Part shown: one piece after another, positions 53,363-61,825 of the stretch
Layout: each line of letters opens with the position of its first letter
How positions within the stretch are numbered: position 1 is the first letter of the stretch
From: Aureimonas altamirensis
GTDB taxonomy: Bacteria; Pseudomonadota; Alphaproteobacteria; Rhizobiales; Rhizobiaceae
NCBI RefSeq assembly: GCF_001463885.1
Contig: NZ_BBWQ01000026.1
Location: 1 to 64,000, forward strand
DNA: 64,000 nucleotides
Direction: 5' to 3'
Translations under genes and position numbers: made by a program
The notes under the pieces: model-generated
What the model was told of the DNA's origin: nothing
The model's database searches: none
Seen by the model: the letters and a program-made list of their open reading frames with translations, nothing else

Positions 53363-54313
53363 TTAATAGATCAAAGTGACAAAGGGCCCGGCCCGGGCTG
53401 TCCGTAAGCCAAAAGCCTGGGCAAAGCTGGCCAGCGTCTCGTCCGGCTTCGTCAGGTCGAACGTCCCGGAAATAGCGCGGGCGCGAAGCGCAGATCCGAC
53501 AACGACGACCTGCCCCGGCAAATGGCGGGCCAGTTCCTCCACCACCTGGCCGAGGGGACGATCCTCAAAGACGAGCCGACGGTTGCGCCAGGATGTTTCG
53601 GCCACGGCATCGACCACGCTGACCGGTCCGAGATGGCCGTCCGGGTCGTAGCGGAGCTGGTTGCCGGGAGTCAGGCTTATGCGCTCGGTTCCGCCTTCCC
53701 CGGACACTTCGACGACGTGCTCGGTCACCGTGACTTCCGTGGCGGCAGAGCCCAGATTGACGTTGAAGGCTGTTCCGAGCACCCGGATCTCGCCGCCGCC
53801 CGCCTTTACGGTGAAGGGCCGTGCAGGGTCGCTCGCTACTTCGAAATACGCTTCGCCGCGAAGCAGCGAGACTTCACGCCGGTCCGGGCCGAAATCATAG
53901 GCTATCGAGGAACGGCCGTTGAGCAAAACCCGCGAGCCATCGACAAGGGTGATCGAGCGCAGCTCGCCCGGCGACGTCATGTCATCGGCGACCAGTCTCA
54001 TCGGCACGTCGGCAAGCCAGATCGTTGCTGAAACTGCCAAAGCAAGAACCGAGACCGTGCCGATGATCGGCGTTCGACTGCCACCCTCCAGCGCCTGCCG
54101 CGTTGCTTTCGGATCCGCAGCCAAGGCCGTGCGGCTCTGGCCTAGAAGCGACTGCGCCTTCTCGAAAGCCGAGCGGTTGAGGGGGTCCTGATCGAGCCAG
54201 GTATTGAAGCGGACACGTTCCGACGGGTTCAACTCGCCATCTTCGAGGCGAAGCAGCCAATCGATGGCTTGTTTGCGAGATTGCTGCCGGCGTTGCGTCA
54301 ATGGCTGGGTCAT
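53363..54313 (-). CDS. fecR: FecR-type anti-sigma/sensor protein
   Basis: A 316-residue inner-membrane regulator. The cytoplasmic N-terminal part has AIDWLLRLEDGELNPSERVR and FNTWLDQDPLNRSAFEKAQ (DUF4880). One membrane helix lies at about 85-105. The periplasmic FecR domain contains ITLVDGSRVLLNGRSSIAYD and LLRGEAYFEVASDPARPF. A C-terminal DUF4974 domain touches the receptor's STN domain. It relays the receptor signal to FecI. It lies between fecI and the receptor gene, as in classical Fec systems. Confidence 0.94.
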   Translation of the reverse strand: MTQPLTQRRQQSRKQAIDWLLRLEDGELNPSERVRFNTWLDQDPLNRSAFEKAQSLLGQSRTALAADPKATRQALEGGSRTPIIGTVSVLALAVSATIWLADVPMRLVADDMTSPGELRSITLVDGSRVLLNGRSSIAYDFGPDRREVSLLRGEAYFEVASDPARPFTVKAGGGEIRVLGTAFNVNLGSAATEVTVTEHVVEVSGEGGTERISLTPGNQLRYDPDGHLGPVSVVDAVAETSWRNRRLVFEDRPLGQVVEELARHLPGQVVVVGSALRARAISGTFDLTKPDETLASFAQAFGLRTARAGPFVTLIY

Positions 54314-54361
54314 CCTGTCCTGCCTATCTCATGACAAGACGAATGACAGCGTCAAAAAGGC

Positions 54362-54889
54362 TCATTCCGAGTCGAATTCATCCATGCGATCGAGGCAGTG
54401 AAGGAGCGCCTTGCGCAAATGGCGATCCACCATGCGTCGCTGGATGCCAAGGGCGGTGGCGATCTCTTCCTTGGTGACACTCCCGAGACGGTGAGCAACG
54501 AAAACCGTCCGGCACTGTGGCGGAAGCTCCAGGATCGCGGCGCGCAAGCATGCCAGCCTTCGCGGCCGATCGAGAAGGTTCGTGATATCGGTTCGATCTG
54601 CAGGGATTTCAATTGCCTGGGCGTCGAGAGCTGCGAAGAGACGCGCCTCGAAGGCGGCTCGGCGACCCCGATCTATTCCCAGATTGATAGCAGCCTTGAT
54701 CAGAAAGGCCTTTATCGAGCGCGCACCATCCAGCGCCCGCGGTTTTCCCGACAGCGCTATATAAAGGTCGTGGACGATTTCCGTCGCCTGCGACGATGAC
54801 GCGCCGCGACGGCTGACTGCCGACCTGATCTCGTCGTAGTAGGTCTCGATGGCGGCATCTATGAGCGATTTCTGCTCGCTGGCATGCAT
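54362..54889 (-). CDS. fecI: FecI-type ECF sigma factor
   Basis: A 175-residue ECF sigma factor. Region 2 covers SLIDAAIETYYDEIRSAVSR and QATEIVHDLYIAL; region 4 contains LPPQCRTVFVAHRLGSVTKE and ALGIQRRMVDRHLRKALLHC. It is activated by FecR and directs transcription of the receptor and transport genes. ATG 54889 was chosen over an upstream start at 54928, which lies within the iron-operator region. An iron-responsive TGA-N9-TCA palindrome lies 43 bases upstream, so the sigma gene itself is likely iron-repressed. Confidence 0.93.
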   Translation of the reverse strand: MHASEQKSLIDAAIETYYDEIRSAVSRRGASSSQATEIVHDLYIALSGKPRALDGARSIKAFLIKAAINLGIDRGRRAAFEARLFAALDAQAIEIPADRTDITNLLDRPRRLACLRAAILELPPQCRTVFVAHRLGSVTKEEIATALGIQRRMVDRHLRKALLHCLDRMDEFDSE

Positions 54890-55218
54890 GGATTGAAGGC
54901 TCGTTACGCGACCCCGTCCACAAGCCAAATATGACCATTATAGTCAAGTAATTTCTCGGCCCGTTAAACCATGCAAGGCGCAACCGTTAGCTACTAGGAT
55001 AGTGGCATCGTCACCGATGCCGACGTTCGCGTGCATCAATCCGCATGCCGTAGTCGGATTTAGGTCGCCACGAAGGCGGTGGGCTACCACCGGTTTCATG
55101 TCACGGCCCCAGTGTTCGAATTGTCCTAATTTAACATATGAAACAATCTTGGCGCTCAGTTCACTGCCAAAGCCAAGTCTGCGGACTGCCCTATGGCAGC
55201 CCGCAGGCAGGCGCTTCG
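54890..55218. other. Intergenic region upstream of fecI
   Basis: 329 bases between the fecI start and the end of the ABM gene, both leftward. It holds the iron operator (54932-54946) and therefore the fecI promoter. The rest (54960-55218) shows no ORF with family features and no clear terminator for the ABM gene. Confidence 0.5.
54932..54946. promoter_or_regulatory. Iron-responsive operator (RirA-type, TGA-N9-TCA)
   Basis: TGAC and GTCA flank CATTATA, giving an exact TGA-N9-TCA palindrome within an AT-rich stretch. This is the form of the iron-responsive operator bound by RirA in rhizobia under iron sufficiency. It sits 43 bases upstream of the fecI ATG. Confidence 0.6.
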
Positions 55219-55503
55219 TCAGATGACCGCTTTGGAATGGGTAACGGTCGGCGGCACCCTGAAGAAGGGCGATGCCAGTCGTCGCCATTCGCCGAACGCG
55301 TCCGACTGCCGAAAATCGACCGTGTGATTTTCGACTGTCTCCCATTTGACGATCAGGCGGTAGACATCCGGGTTCTCCACCACCCTGTGCAGCGACAGGC
55401 CGTGGCAGCCCTTGGCAGCCAGAAAGAGCGGCTCGGCCTGCCTGACTGCGTCTTCGAACCCTGACGGGTCCGTCACTTCGATTTCCGCGATTTCCACATA
55501 CAT
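55219..55503 (-). CDS. Antibiotic biosynthesis monooxygenase (ABM) domain protein
   Basis: A 94-residue dimeric alpha+beta barrel protein. VEIAEIEVTDPSGFEDAVRQ opens the domain; GCHGLSLHRVVENPDVYRLI and VKWETVENHTVDFRQSDAF follow the ABM pattern. Members oxidise quinone-like or other small molecules, or simply stabilise reactive intermediates. It is the last gene of a leftward operon with cupin, aldehyde dehydrogenase, sugar isomerase-like, Ldh-type dehydrogenase and CitMHS genes. The role within the pathway is unknown. Confidence 0.85.
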   Translation of the reverse strand: MYVEIAEIEVTDPSGFEDAVRQAEPLFLAAKGCHGLSLHRVVENPDVYRLIVKWETVENHTVDFRQSDAFGEWRRLASPFFRVPPTVTHSKAVI

Positions 55504-55565
55504 GCGCTGACCTCAGATATCGGGCTGAAAGTTACGACGTGAAGCGACACTTGACGTGCCCAGGG

Positions 55566-55973
55566 TCACGCGGGCTTGTGGCCGTGTTCGGCGTCTATTG
55601 TCCGCGTCTCGCCGGTTTCGATCATCGTCCGCGTGGCGTCGATGGTCGCGTAGGTCCAGAATATCCGCATGGGCTTGTCGGTCGGATTGATGAAACGATG
55701 CGGAACATTCGCCGGGATCCACGTCGTGTCGTTGGCTTCCAGCCGGTGCTGTACGCCATCGATCTCGGCGATTGCCTGGCCTTCGATGACCATGACGCTC
55801 TCTTCGCAATTGTGCTTGTGAACGCCGATCGCCGCACCAGGATCGAAAGCGGTAATCCCGTTGATCATGCTGGTGGATCCACAGCGACGGGTTACCAGAG
55901 GCGTAGTCCTGGCACCGCCGCCGCGGTCGTTGGTTTTCAGCTCGGTTGGCCGCAGGATTGCCGCTTCGGTCAT
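55566..55973 (-). CDS. Cupin domain protein
   Basis: A 135-residue single-domain cupin. Motif 1 is GVHKHNCEESVMVIEGQAIA, with two His and a Glu as metal ligands. Motif 2 is TWIPANVPHRFINPTDKP, with the final His. An active metal site is therefore likely. ATG 55973 has GGGAG 6 bases upstream. It is 10 bases after the aldehyde dehydrogenase gene. It could be a dioxygenase, an isomerase or a small-molecule sensor. Confidence 0.88.
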   Translation of the reverse strand: MTEAAILRPTELKTNDRGGGARTTPLVTRRCGSTSMINGITAFDPGAAIGVHKHNCEESVMVIEGQAIAEIDGVQHRLEANDTTWIPANVPHRFINPTDKPMRIFWTYATIDATRTMIETGETRTIDAEHGHKPA

Positions 55974-55983
55974 GGTCTTCTCC

Positions 55984-57387
55984 CTATTTGGTCGCCTCGA
56001 CGGGCTGGGCCGCGTTGGCCGGGCCGATCCAGACGGTCTTGATGTTGGTGAATTCGCGGATTCCATAGACGCCGAGTTCGCGGCCATATCCCGAACGCTT
56101 GATGCCCCCGAACGGATAGCGGGGGTCGGAGGCGGTCATCCCGTTGATGAAGACCGCGCCCGCCTCGATCGAACGGGCGAGCTGCTTTGCGCGCTCGATG
56201 TCCGCGGTCCAGAGGGCGGAGCCAAGGCCGAACTCGCTGTCGTTGGCAAGCCGGATCGCTTCATCGGCATCCTTGGCACGGATAATGGCTGCCACCGGAC
56301 CGAATGTTTCCTCGCGGAAGGCCACATGATCGGGCGTTACATTGTCGAGCACGGTCGGCGCGTAGAAATAGCCTGGTCCGTCGACCGGCGTGCCGCCGAG
56401 CGCCAGCGTTGCTCCGCCTTCAACCGAACGCTCGACCTGGGCGTGCAGCGTGGAGCGCAGGTTTTCCCTGGCCATCGGCCCGATATTAGTGTCGCGCGCC
56501 ATCGGATCGCCGACCTTCAGGGCCTTGGCGTGCTCGACGAACAGCTCGACGAAGCGATCGGCGACGCTGTCCTCGACGATGAAGCGTTTGGCATTCACGC
56601 AGGATTGGCCGACATTGATGTAGCGTGCCTTTACCGCGGTCTCTGCGGCCTTCTCGATATCCGCATCCGCGAGTACGATGAACGGGTCGGAACCACCCAG
56701 CTCCAGGACCTGCTTCTTTAAGGCTTTACCCGCCTGCGAAGCAACGATGGATCCAACCTCGGTCGATCCGGTCAGAGTGACTGCGGCGATCCGGTCGTCG
56801 GCTATGAGCGCTGCGACCTTGGAGTTGTCGATCAAGAGCGTGGCGGTCAACCCCGCAGGAGCGCCGGCCTTCTCCATGACCTCCTGAACCGCCAGGGCGC
56901 ATTCCGGAACGTTGTTCGCATGCTTCAGGACAGATCCGTTGCCAGCGGCCAGTGCCGGGGCGGCGAAACGGAAATACTGCCAGAACGGATAGTTCCAGGG
57001 CATGATGGCCAGAACCACGCCGAGTGGGTCGAACGCGACCACACTTTCCGATGCGTTCGACGGCACCGGCTCGTTTGAAAGGTAGGCGACCGCGTGTTCG
57101 GCGTAGAAGTCGCAATTATAGGCACACTTCTCGATCTCCGCCTCGGCCTCTGCGATCGGCTTGCCCATTTCCCGAACGATCATCTCGGCATAACGCGACT
57201 TGCCGGATCTCAGCGCTTCCGCCATGCGGGTCAAAAGGCCGACGCGCTGCTCGATGGGAACGGCTCTCCACGCGCGCTGGGCATCCACCGCTGCATCGAG
57301 AATCTTGTCGACGGCAGCGTCATTGTGCAGTTCATAGGTGTCGATCGCCAGTCCCGTAGCCGGGTTGGTGGACGTGATATGGGCCAT
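55984..57387 (-). CDS. NAD(P)-dependent aldehyde dehydrogenase (succinate-semialdehyde dehydrogenase-like)
   Basis: A 467-residue aldehyde dehydrogenase superfamily enzyme. The cofactor part has VLAIMPWNYPFWQYFRFAAP, the general base Glu is in LELGGSDPFIVLADAD, and the nucleophile Cys in NVGQSCVNAKRFIVED. The C-terminus has PFGGIKRSGYGRELG. The short N-terminus and motifs match the GabD/YneI group that oxidises succinate semialdehyde and related omega-oxo acids to diacids. AGGAGG precedes ATG 57387. It sits within the catabolic operon, likely finishing the pathway. Confidence 0.93.
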   Translation of the reverse strand: MAHITSTNPATGLAIDTYELHNDAAVDKILDAAVDAQRAWRAVPIEQRVGLLTRMAEALRSGKSRYAEMIVREMGKPIAEAEAEIEKCAYNCDFYAEHAVAYLSNEPVPSNASESVVAFDPLGVVLAIMPWNYPFWQYFRFAAPALAAGNGSVLKHANNVPECALAVQEVMEKAGAPAGLTATLLIDNSKVAALIADDRIAAVTLTGSTEVGSIVASQAGKALKKQVLELGGSDPFIVLADADIEKAAETAVKARYINVGQSCVNAKRFIVEDSVADRFVELFVEHAKALKVGDPMARDTNIGPMARENLRSTLHAQVERSVEGGATLALGGTPVDGPGYFYAPTVLDNVTPDHVAFREETFGPVAAIIRAKDADEAIRLANDSEFGLGSALWTADIERAKQLARSIEAGAVFINGMTASDPRYPFGGIKRSGYGRELGVYGIREFTNIKTVWIGPANAAQPVEATK

Positions 57388-57404
57388 TGGTGGCCTCCTT
57401 TCCT

Positions 57405-58193
57405 TCAGATCCTGCGGTCGTTGCTCATCGATGAGGCCCATTTCGCCAGGAAACGGGCACTGTCGCTCGTGCTTTTGGTGGGGACGTATTCGAAGCCTAC
57501 GGCGCCCGCATAATCGTGCATGCGCAGCGCCGCCAGAAAACCGTCGAAATCGATCAAACCGGTTCCCGGTTCGTGGCGTCCCGGATGATCCGCAATGTGG
57601 ATATGTCCGACACGCCGATGATTGCTGCAAAACCAGCTCGTGGCGTCGATGCCCTGGACCGCGGCGTGATACGTGTCCAGAAGCAGCTTGATACGCGGTC
57701 CATGGCGATCCTGCAGTGCCATGGCATCGTCCAGTGAGCCCATCGCATAGCCCGGTATGGTGATCGGCTCGATCAGGAGAGAGATCGGCGTTCCGGAAAC
57801 GGCCGCGAGGGCGTAGCTAATATTGGCTTCGTAAGTTTCTGTTGCCGCCGCGTCGAGATGCACGGGAACGCCTGCCATCGGATGGACGAAAGGACATCCG
57901 ACGGCGAGGGCATACTCGAGCGCTCGATCAAAGCCTTGCCGAAACTCCGCCTCCCGCCCCGGCAGGGCCGCCAGACCTTTTTCGCCTCGGTCCGGATCGC
58001 CCATGCCGCTGGTAACTTGAGAGAATGTCAGCGACAGCTCCTTGAGGCGCTGGCGCATCTCCGCAGCCGGAATGGCATAGGGGGATGGATGCTCGACCGC
58101 CGTGAAGCCATCGGTCGCGGCGGCCTGCAGCCGCTCGGCAAGGGGCAACTCGGTGTAGAGATAGCCGATATGCGCGGACCAGCGCTGCGTCAT
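57405..58193 (-). CDS. Hydroxypyruvate isomerase family protein (xylose isomerase-like TIM barrel)
   Basis: A 262-residue AP-endonuclease-2-type TIM barrel. The opening SAHIGYLYTELPLAERLQAA and the metal-ligand regions LLIEPITIPGYAMGS, IKLLLDTYHAAVQG, VGHIHIADHPGRHEPGTG and VGFEYVPT match the Hyi/OtnI/YgbM group. These enzymes isomerise hydroxypyruvate to tartronate semialdehyde or 2-oxo-tetronates. It overlaps the Ldh-type gene stop by 4 bases and precedes the aldehyde dehydrogenase gene by 17 bases. The substrate here is inferred to be a short 2-oxo-hydroxy acid. Confidence 0.9.
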   Translation of the reverse strand: MTQRWSAHIGYLYTELPLAERLQAAATDGFTAVEHPSPYAIPAAEMRQRLKELSLTFSQVTSGMGDPDRGEKGLAALPGREAEFRQGFDRALEYALAVGCPFVHPMAGVPVHLDAAATETYEANISYALAAVSGTPISLLIEPITIPGYAMGSLDDAMALQDRHGPRIKLLLDTYHAAVQGIDATSWFCSNHRRVGHIHIADHPGRHEPGTGLIDFDGFLAALRMHDYAGAVGFEYVPTKSTSDSARFLAKWASSMSNDRRI

Positions 58194-59278
58194 GCGGCCT
58201 CGCTGCGGGGCTGGGACAGGCCTTCCGGAAACTCGACACCGACCTTGCGGCCTTCTGTCGTCAGTTCTTCGATGACGTTGTCGGTAATGGGGATGCCGGC
58301 AAGCATACGATGGTGCTCGCGACGCTGCTCGGGCTCGCCAGGCATCATGATCTCGTCCACACCGGCGGCGCGCGGCAGTTCCTTTATGCGCTCGTAGAAA
58401 GTATCCATCCGCGTCTCGAAATCGGTCAATGACATGAACAGATCCGGCTTCATGGCGAAGAACAGATGCCCGACATTCTGCGGTTCCGAATGATCGAAGT
58501 AGAGGCTTTTGACGTCGCCCGCGAAGTTCGCGCCGGTTAGGGCTCCCGCCATCAAATCCATGAGCGTCGCCAGCACGGAACCCTTGACCCCGCCGAACGG
58601 CAGACAAACGCCTTCGAAGGCCTTTGCGGCATCCGTCGTCGGATGACCATCCACGTCGAGGGCCAACCCTTCGGGGATCGGATCGCCCTTCATCGCGGCA
58701 AGGCGGATCTTGCCTCGGGCGATGACCGTCATGGCCATATCCATGACGTACGGCGCGTGCTTTCCACCGGGAATGCCGGCCGCGATAGGGCTTGCCCCCA
58801 GGAAGGTGCTTCGCCCGCCCCACATGGGTATGGCCGGCGACGAGTTGGTGAATATGAGCGTGATGTAGCCGCGCTCGATAGCCTGCAACGCGTAGGAGGC
58901 GCCCATGCCGAAATGCGTGGAGCGGTGCACACCGACAAGGCCGATGCCGTTGCTTTCCGCAAGATCGCAGGCCAGATCCGTCGCGCGATGAGAGGCAATG
59001 AAGCCCATTCCATTATCGCCATCAACATGCGCGACGGCGCCGGCAACCCTGGTCGCTTTCACGTCGGGCTTCGGATTGACGAGTCCCGCCCGCAGCCGGG
59101 TCAGATACATGGGCATGCGGCTGACACCGTGGCTATCCACCCCGCGCAGGTTGGCTTTCACCAGATCGCGCGCCACGGTTGCGGCGTCGTCCTTCGGCAT
59201 ACCGACGGATTCGAACATCGCCGTGCTGTAGTCGATCAGTGGATCTGCGTCGAAATAACGGGTCTGCGTCATCGACAT
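58190..59278 (-). CDS. Ldh family NAD(P)-dependent oxidoreductase (malate/lactate/ureidoglycolate-type)
   Basis: A 362-residue type-2 malate/L-lactate dehydrogenase-fold enzyme. LVKANLRGVDSHGVSRMPMY carries the catalytic His in SHG. VGVHRSTHFGMGASYALQAI, TNSSPAIPMWGG and PYVMDMAMTVIARGKI follow the family order. Members oxidise 2-hydroxy acids such as malate, sulfolactate, ureidoglycolate and 2,3-diketogulonate. It is second in the operon, 3 bases after the CitMHS gene stop. This suggests that the imported compound is a hydroxy-carboxylate that is oxidised first. Confidence 0.93.
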   Translation of the reverse strand: MSMTQTRYFDADPLIDYSTAMFESVGMPKDDAATVARDLVKANLRGVDSHGVSRMPMYLTRLRAGLVNPKPDVKATRVAGAVAHVDGDNGMGFIASHRATDLACDLAESNGIGLVGVHRSTHFGMGASYALQAIERGYITLIFTNSSPAIPMWGGRSTFLGASPIAAGIPGGKHAPYVMDMAMTVIARGKIRLAAMKGDPIPEGLALDVDGHPTTDAAKAFEGVCLPFGGVKGSVLATLMDLMAGALTGANFAGDVKSLYFDHSEPQNVGHLFFAMKPDLFMSLTDFETRMDTFYERIKELPRAAGVDEIMMPGEPEQRREHHRMLAGIPITDNVIEELTTEGRKVGVEFPEGLSQPRSEAA

Positions 59279-59281
59279 CTC

Positions 59282-60622
59282 CTAGTTTGCAAATGAGGGC
59301 AGCGTCACCGCACCCATGGCGACGGCTCCGATGAGCATCAAGCCCGTCAGGACAAGCGTCCACTTGATGGCGAACCTCTGGAAATCACCGAGTTCGACCT
59401 TGGATAGATTGACCAGCACATAGAGCGCCGCGACAAGCGGGCTTAGCTGGTGGACCGGCTGGCCGATCAGCGAGGCTCTGGCAATCTCCTCGGGCGGGAT
59501 GCCGTATGTCGAGGCCGCTTCGGCCAGCACCGGGACGACGCCGAAGTAGAATGCGTCGTTGGACAGGAAAAACGTGAACGGCGCGGAAGCGAGTGCGGTG
59601 ATCAGCGGCAGCCAGCTGCCGTGGCCATCGGGTATAAGCCAGATGATGCTCTGCGCGAGGGCGTCCGTCATCCCCGTCCCCTTCAGGACGCCGGTGAAGA
59701 TGCCGGCGGCAAAGATGACCGACGCCACCGCCAACGCGTTCGGCGAGTGCTCGGCGATCCGTTCGCGCTGAGCCCCGACGTCGGGAAAATTGACGGTGAC
59801 CGCTATGGCGAAGGCAACCATGAAAAGGATTGCCAAGGGCGCGATGTCGAGCACCAGAAGTAGCATCAGAGTCAGCGTGAGGATCAGGTTGAAGGCGGCC
59901 CGCCATCCCGTCGCGCTCGGCACGCTCGATGCCGGCATTGCAAAGTCGCCCTCCTTGCCGACAAAGGGGTCATCTTTCTTCACCCCGCGCTGGGCAGGCT
60001 CGGGGATGCGCCCGATCCGCTTGCGCTCCTTCAGGCCGAGATAGTAGCAGATGGCAACCGAGCCGAGCGTGGCCAGGACCATCGCCGGCAGCAGCGGCAG
60101 AACCACCTGGCTCGGATCGAGATGAAGGGCGGCCATGACCCGGGCCGGAGGGCCGCCATACGGCATCAGGTTCATGATGCTGTTCGGCATCATGATTGCC
60201 AGTGGCAGGATCAGGGGATTGAGCCCGAGCCGCCTGTGCATGGGCATCATCGCCGTGACGCAAAGCATATAGGTGGTGGAGCCGTCCCCATCGAGGGAAA
60301 TTACCGCGGAAAGAAGCGTCGTACCGACGACCACACGGACCGGATCACCATGCGACAGGCGGACGACGAGCCGGACGACCGGGTCGAACAGGCCGACATC
60401 GATCATCAGCCCGAAATACAGGATGGCGAAGAGCAGCAAAACCGCCGTGGGGGCGATGGACCGGATGCCGTCGATCATCATGGCCGGCAGTTCGCCGGCG
60501 TAACCGCCGATCAGCGCAAAGACCGTCGGCACGAGGATCAGCGCGATCAGCGCGGAAAGCTTTCGCGTCATGATCGCCGTCATGAACACGACGATCATCG
60601 AATATGCGAGGAGCGTCGTCAT
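59282..60622 (-). CDS. CitMHS family carboxylate transporter
   Basis: A 446-residue membrane protein with about 12 helices. CitMHS features include VISLDGDGSTTYMLCVTAMM, NSIMNLMPYGGPPARVMAAL and, in the second half, TFFLSNDAFYFGVVPVLAEA. Characterised relatives bring in metal-citrate complexes with protons. Here it heads an operon of hydroxy-acid enzymes, so a citrate-like or other di/tricarboxylate is the likely substrate. GGGAGG lies 7 bases before ATG 60622. Divergent is the GntR regulator gene; the shared region has a long inverted repeat. Confidence 0.92.
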   Translation of the reverse strand: MTTLLAYSMIVVFMTAIMTRKLSALIALILVPTVFALIGGYAGELPAMMIDGIRSIAPTAVLLLFAILYFGLMIDVGLFDPVVRLVVRLSHGDPVRVVVGTTLLSAVISLDGDGSTTYMLCVTAMMPMHRRLGLNPLILPLAIMMPNSIMNLMPYGGPPARVMAALHLDPSQVVLPLLPAMVLATLGSVAICYYLGLKERKRIGRIPEPAQRGVKKDDPFVGKEGDFAMPASSVPSATGWRAAFNLILTLTLMLLLVLDIAPLAILFMVAFAIAVTVNFPDVGAQRERIAEHSPNALAVASVIFAAGIFTGVLKGTGMTDALAQSIIWLIPDGHGSWLPLITALASAPFTFFLSNDAFYFGVVPVLAEAASTYGIPPEEIARASLIGQPVHQLSPLVAALYVLVNLSKVELGDFQRFAIKWTLVLTGLMLIGAVAMGAVTLPSFAN

Positions 60623-60788
60623 GCCCGGACCTCCCGTCCGGATCGACTGATCGTCACGAAAGCGCGCGGACACATGGTGCCGCACATGCCGTCGAGGCAT
60701 GGGCGTTGAAACAGAGCCATCTTGTAATCTCTCCCGAACTGCCCGCGAACCGATCCACTCCCATGGACGGATAACACCGCAAACAGAT

Positions 60789-60816
60789 ATTGTTCTAATT
60801 CTGCACATAGAACAAT
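60789..60816. promoter_or_regulatory. Inverted-repeat operator between the CitMHS operon and the GntR gene
   Basis: ATTGTTCTA (60789-60797) and TAGAACAAT (60808-60816) are exact reverse complements around a 10-base spacer. The repeat lies about 73 bases before the GntR ATG and about 167 bases before the CitMHS ATG. Both strands read TTGTTC-N17-CAATWT across it, so promoter elements may overlap it. It is the probable target of the tandem winged-helix GntR protein. Confidence 0.65.
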
Positions 60817-60888
60817 TTTTAGAGGACCGCAAGCTTTCTGGCATTCTGCTGGGTGGCGATGCACAATGCCGCCGCAGAGGTGGGAACA

Positions 60889-61770
60889 ATGACCAATCAG
60901 CTTCATCGGACAGTCGCGGCCAAGATCATCAGGCACATAAGGGCCAACGGCCTGCCGGAAGGGCATCACATGACCGAGGCGGCGCTGCAGCGGGAGATCG
61001 GGGTTTCGCGCGGGCCGATACGGGCCGCGATGTCGCAACTGGAGAAGGATGGTGTCCTGACACGGATCCCCAACCGGGGCTTCTTCCTTCACAAACCGCT
61101 GGGCAATGAGGGCGATACGATCGAGATCGTCGGCGATGAGCAGGTCTATCTACGCATAGCGGATGACCGGCTGACGGGGTATCTACCCGAGATCGTCAGC
61201 GAGACGGAATTGATGCGCCGCTATGACCTCGGGCGCGAGAGAATCCGGAGGATCCTGACGCGGATCGCGGCCGAAGGATGGATCGAGCGGCGCGACGGAC
61301 GCGGCTGGAGTTTCGTGCAGCTGATCGACTCGATCGAGGCCTACCGTGAGAGCTACGAGCTTCGACAGATGATCGAACCTTCCGGGATGCAGGGGGATCG
61401 TTTCAGGCTGGACGCGGTCGTACTGGATCGGCTGGAGGCTCAGCAGTTTCATATCCGCGACGGAGGCTGGGAGACGATGGGCCAGATCGAGCTCTTCGAA
61501 GCGAACTCCCAGTTTCATGAGGGCCTCGCGGCCATGTCGGGCAACCGCTTTGTGCTTGGGGTGGTGGAACGACAAAATCATCTGCGCCGTCTTGTCGAGT
61601 ACCGTCAGACGCTGCGTCGCGAACAGGTTCGCCAACAAAACGACGACCATCTGCACATACTGGAATTGCTGCGACAGGGTGATCGCAGGGACGCCGCAGC
61701 GGCCCTCTATGCACATCTTGGCAATGCCAAGCGGCGGAAGGCAAATACCGGAATTTTCGCCAACCAGTAG
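60889..61770 (+). CDS. GntR/FCD-type regulator with two winged helix-turn-helix domains
   Basis: A 293-residue regulator. The first GntR winged helix is at about 4-72 (MTEAALQREIGVSRGPIRAA, DGVLTRIPNRGFFLH). A second, similar winged helix follows at about 100-142 (VSETELMRRYDLGRERIRRI, then WIERRDGRGWSFV). The C-terminal helical FCD-like ligand domain (about 145-285) shows EANSQFHEGLAAMSGN and DDHLHILELLRQGDRRDAA with metal-type His residues. A single winged helix is normal for FadR-type regulators, so the duplication is unusual. ATG 60889 has GAGG about 9 bases upstream; starts at 60853 or 60859 are possible. It is divergent from the CitMHS operon, which it likely controls. Confidence 0.88.
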   Translation: MTNQLHRTVAAKIIRHIRANGLPEGHHMTEAALQREIGVSRGPIRAAMSQLEKDGVLTRIPNRGFFLHKPLGNEGDTIEIVGDEQVYLRIADDRLTGYLPEIVSETELMRRYDLGRERIRRILTRIAAEGWIERRDGRGWSFVQLIDSIEAYRESYELRQMIEPSGMQGDRFRLDAVVLDRLEAQQFHIRDGGWETMGQIELFEANSQFHEGLAAMSGNRFVLGVVERQNHLRRLVEYRQTLRREQVRQQNDDHLHILELLRQGDRRDAAAALYAHLGNAKRRKANTGIFANQ

Positions 61771-61825
61771 CGGCCCGGTCGCGCGGGCCGCCATGAACCT
61801 TAGCTATCCACCAGTGCGCTCACCT

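Noticed and set aside
60343-60352. GGATCACCA resembling the tRNA-Arg 3' end as an attachment-site copy
   Set aside because: Only nine bases match, it lies within the CitMHS coding region and in no island context; expected by chance.
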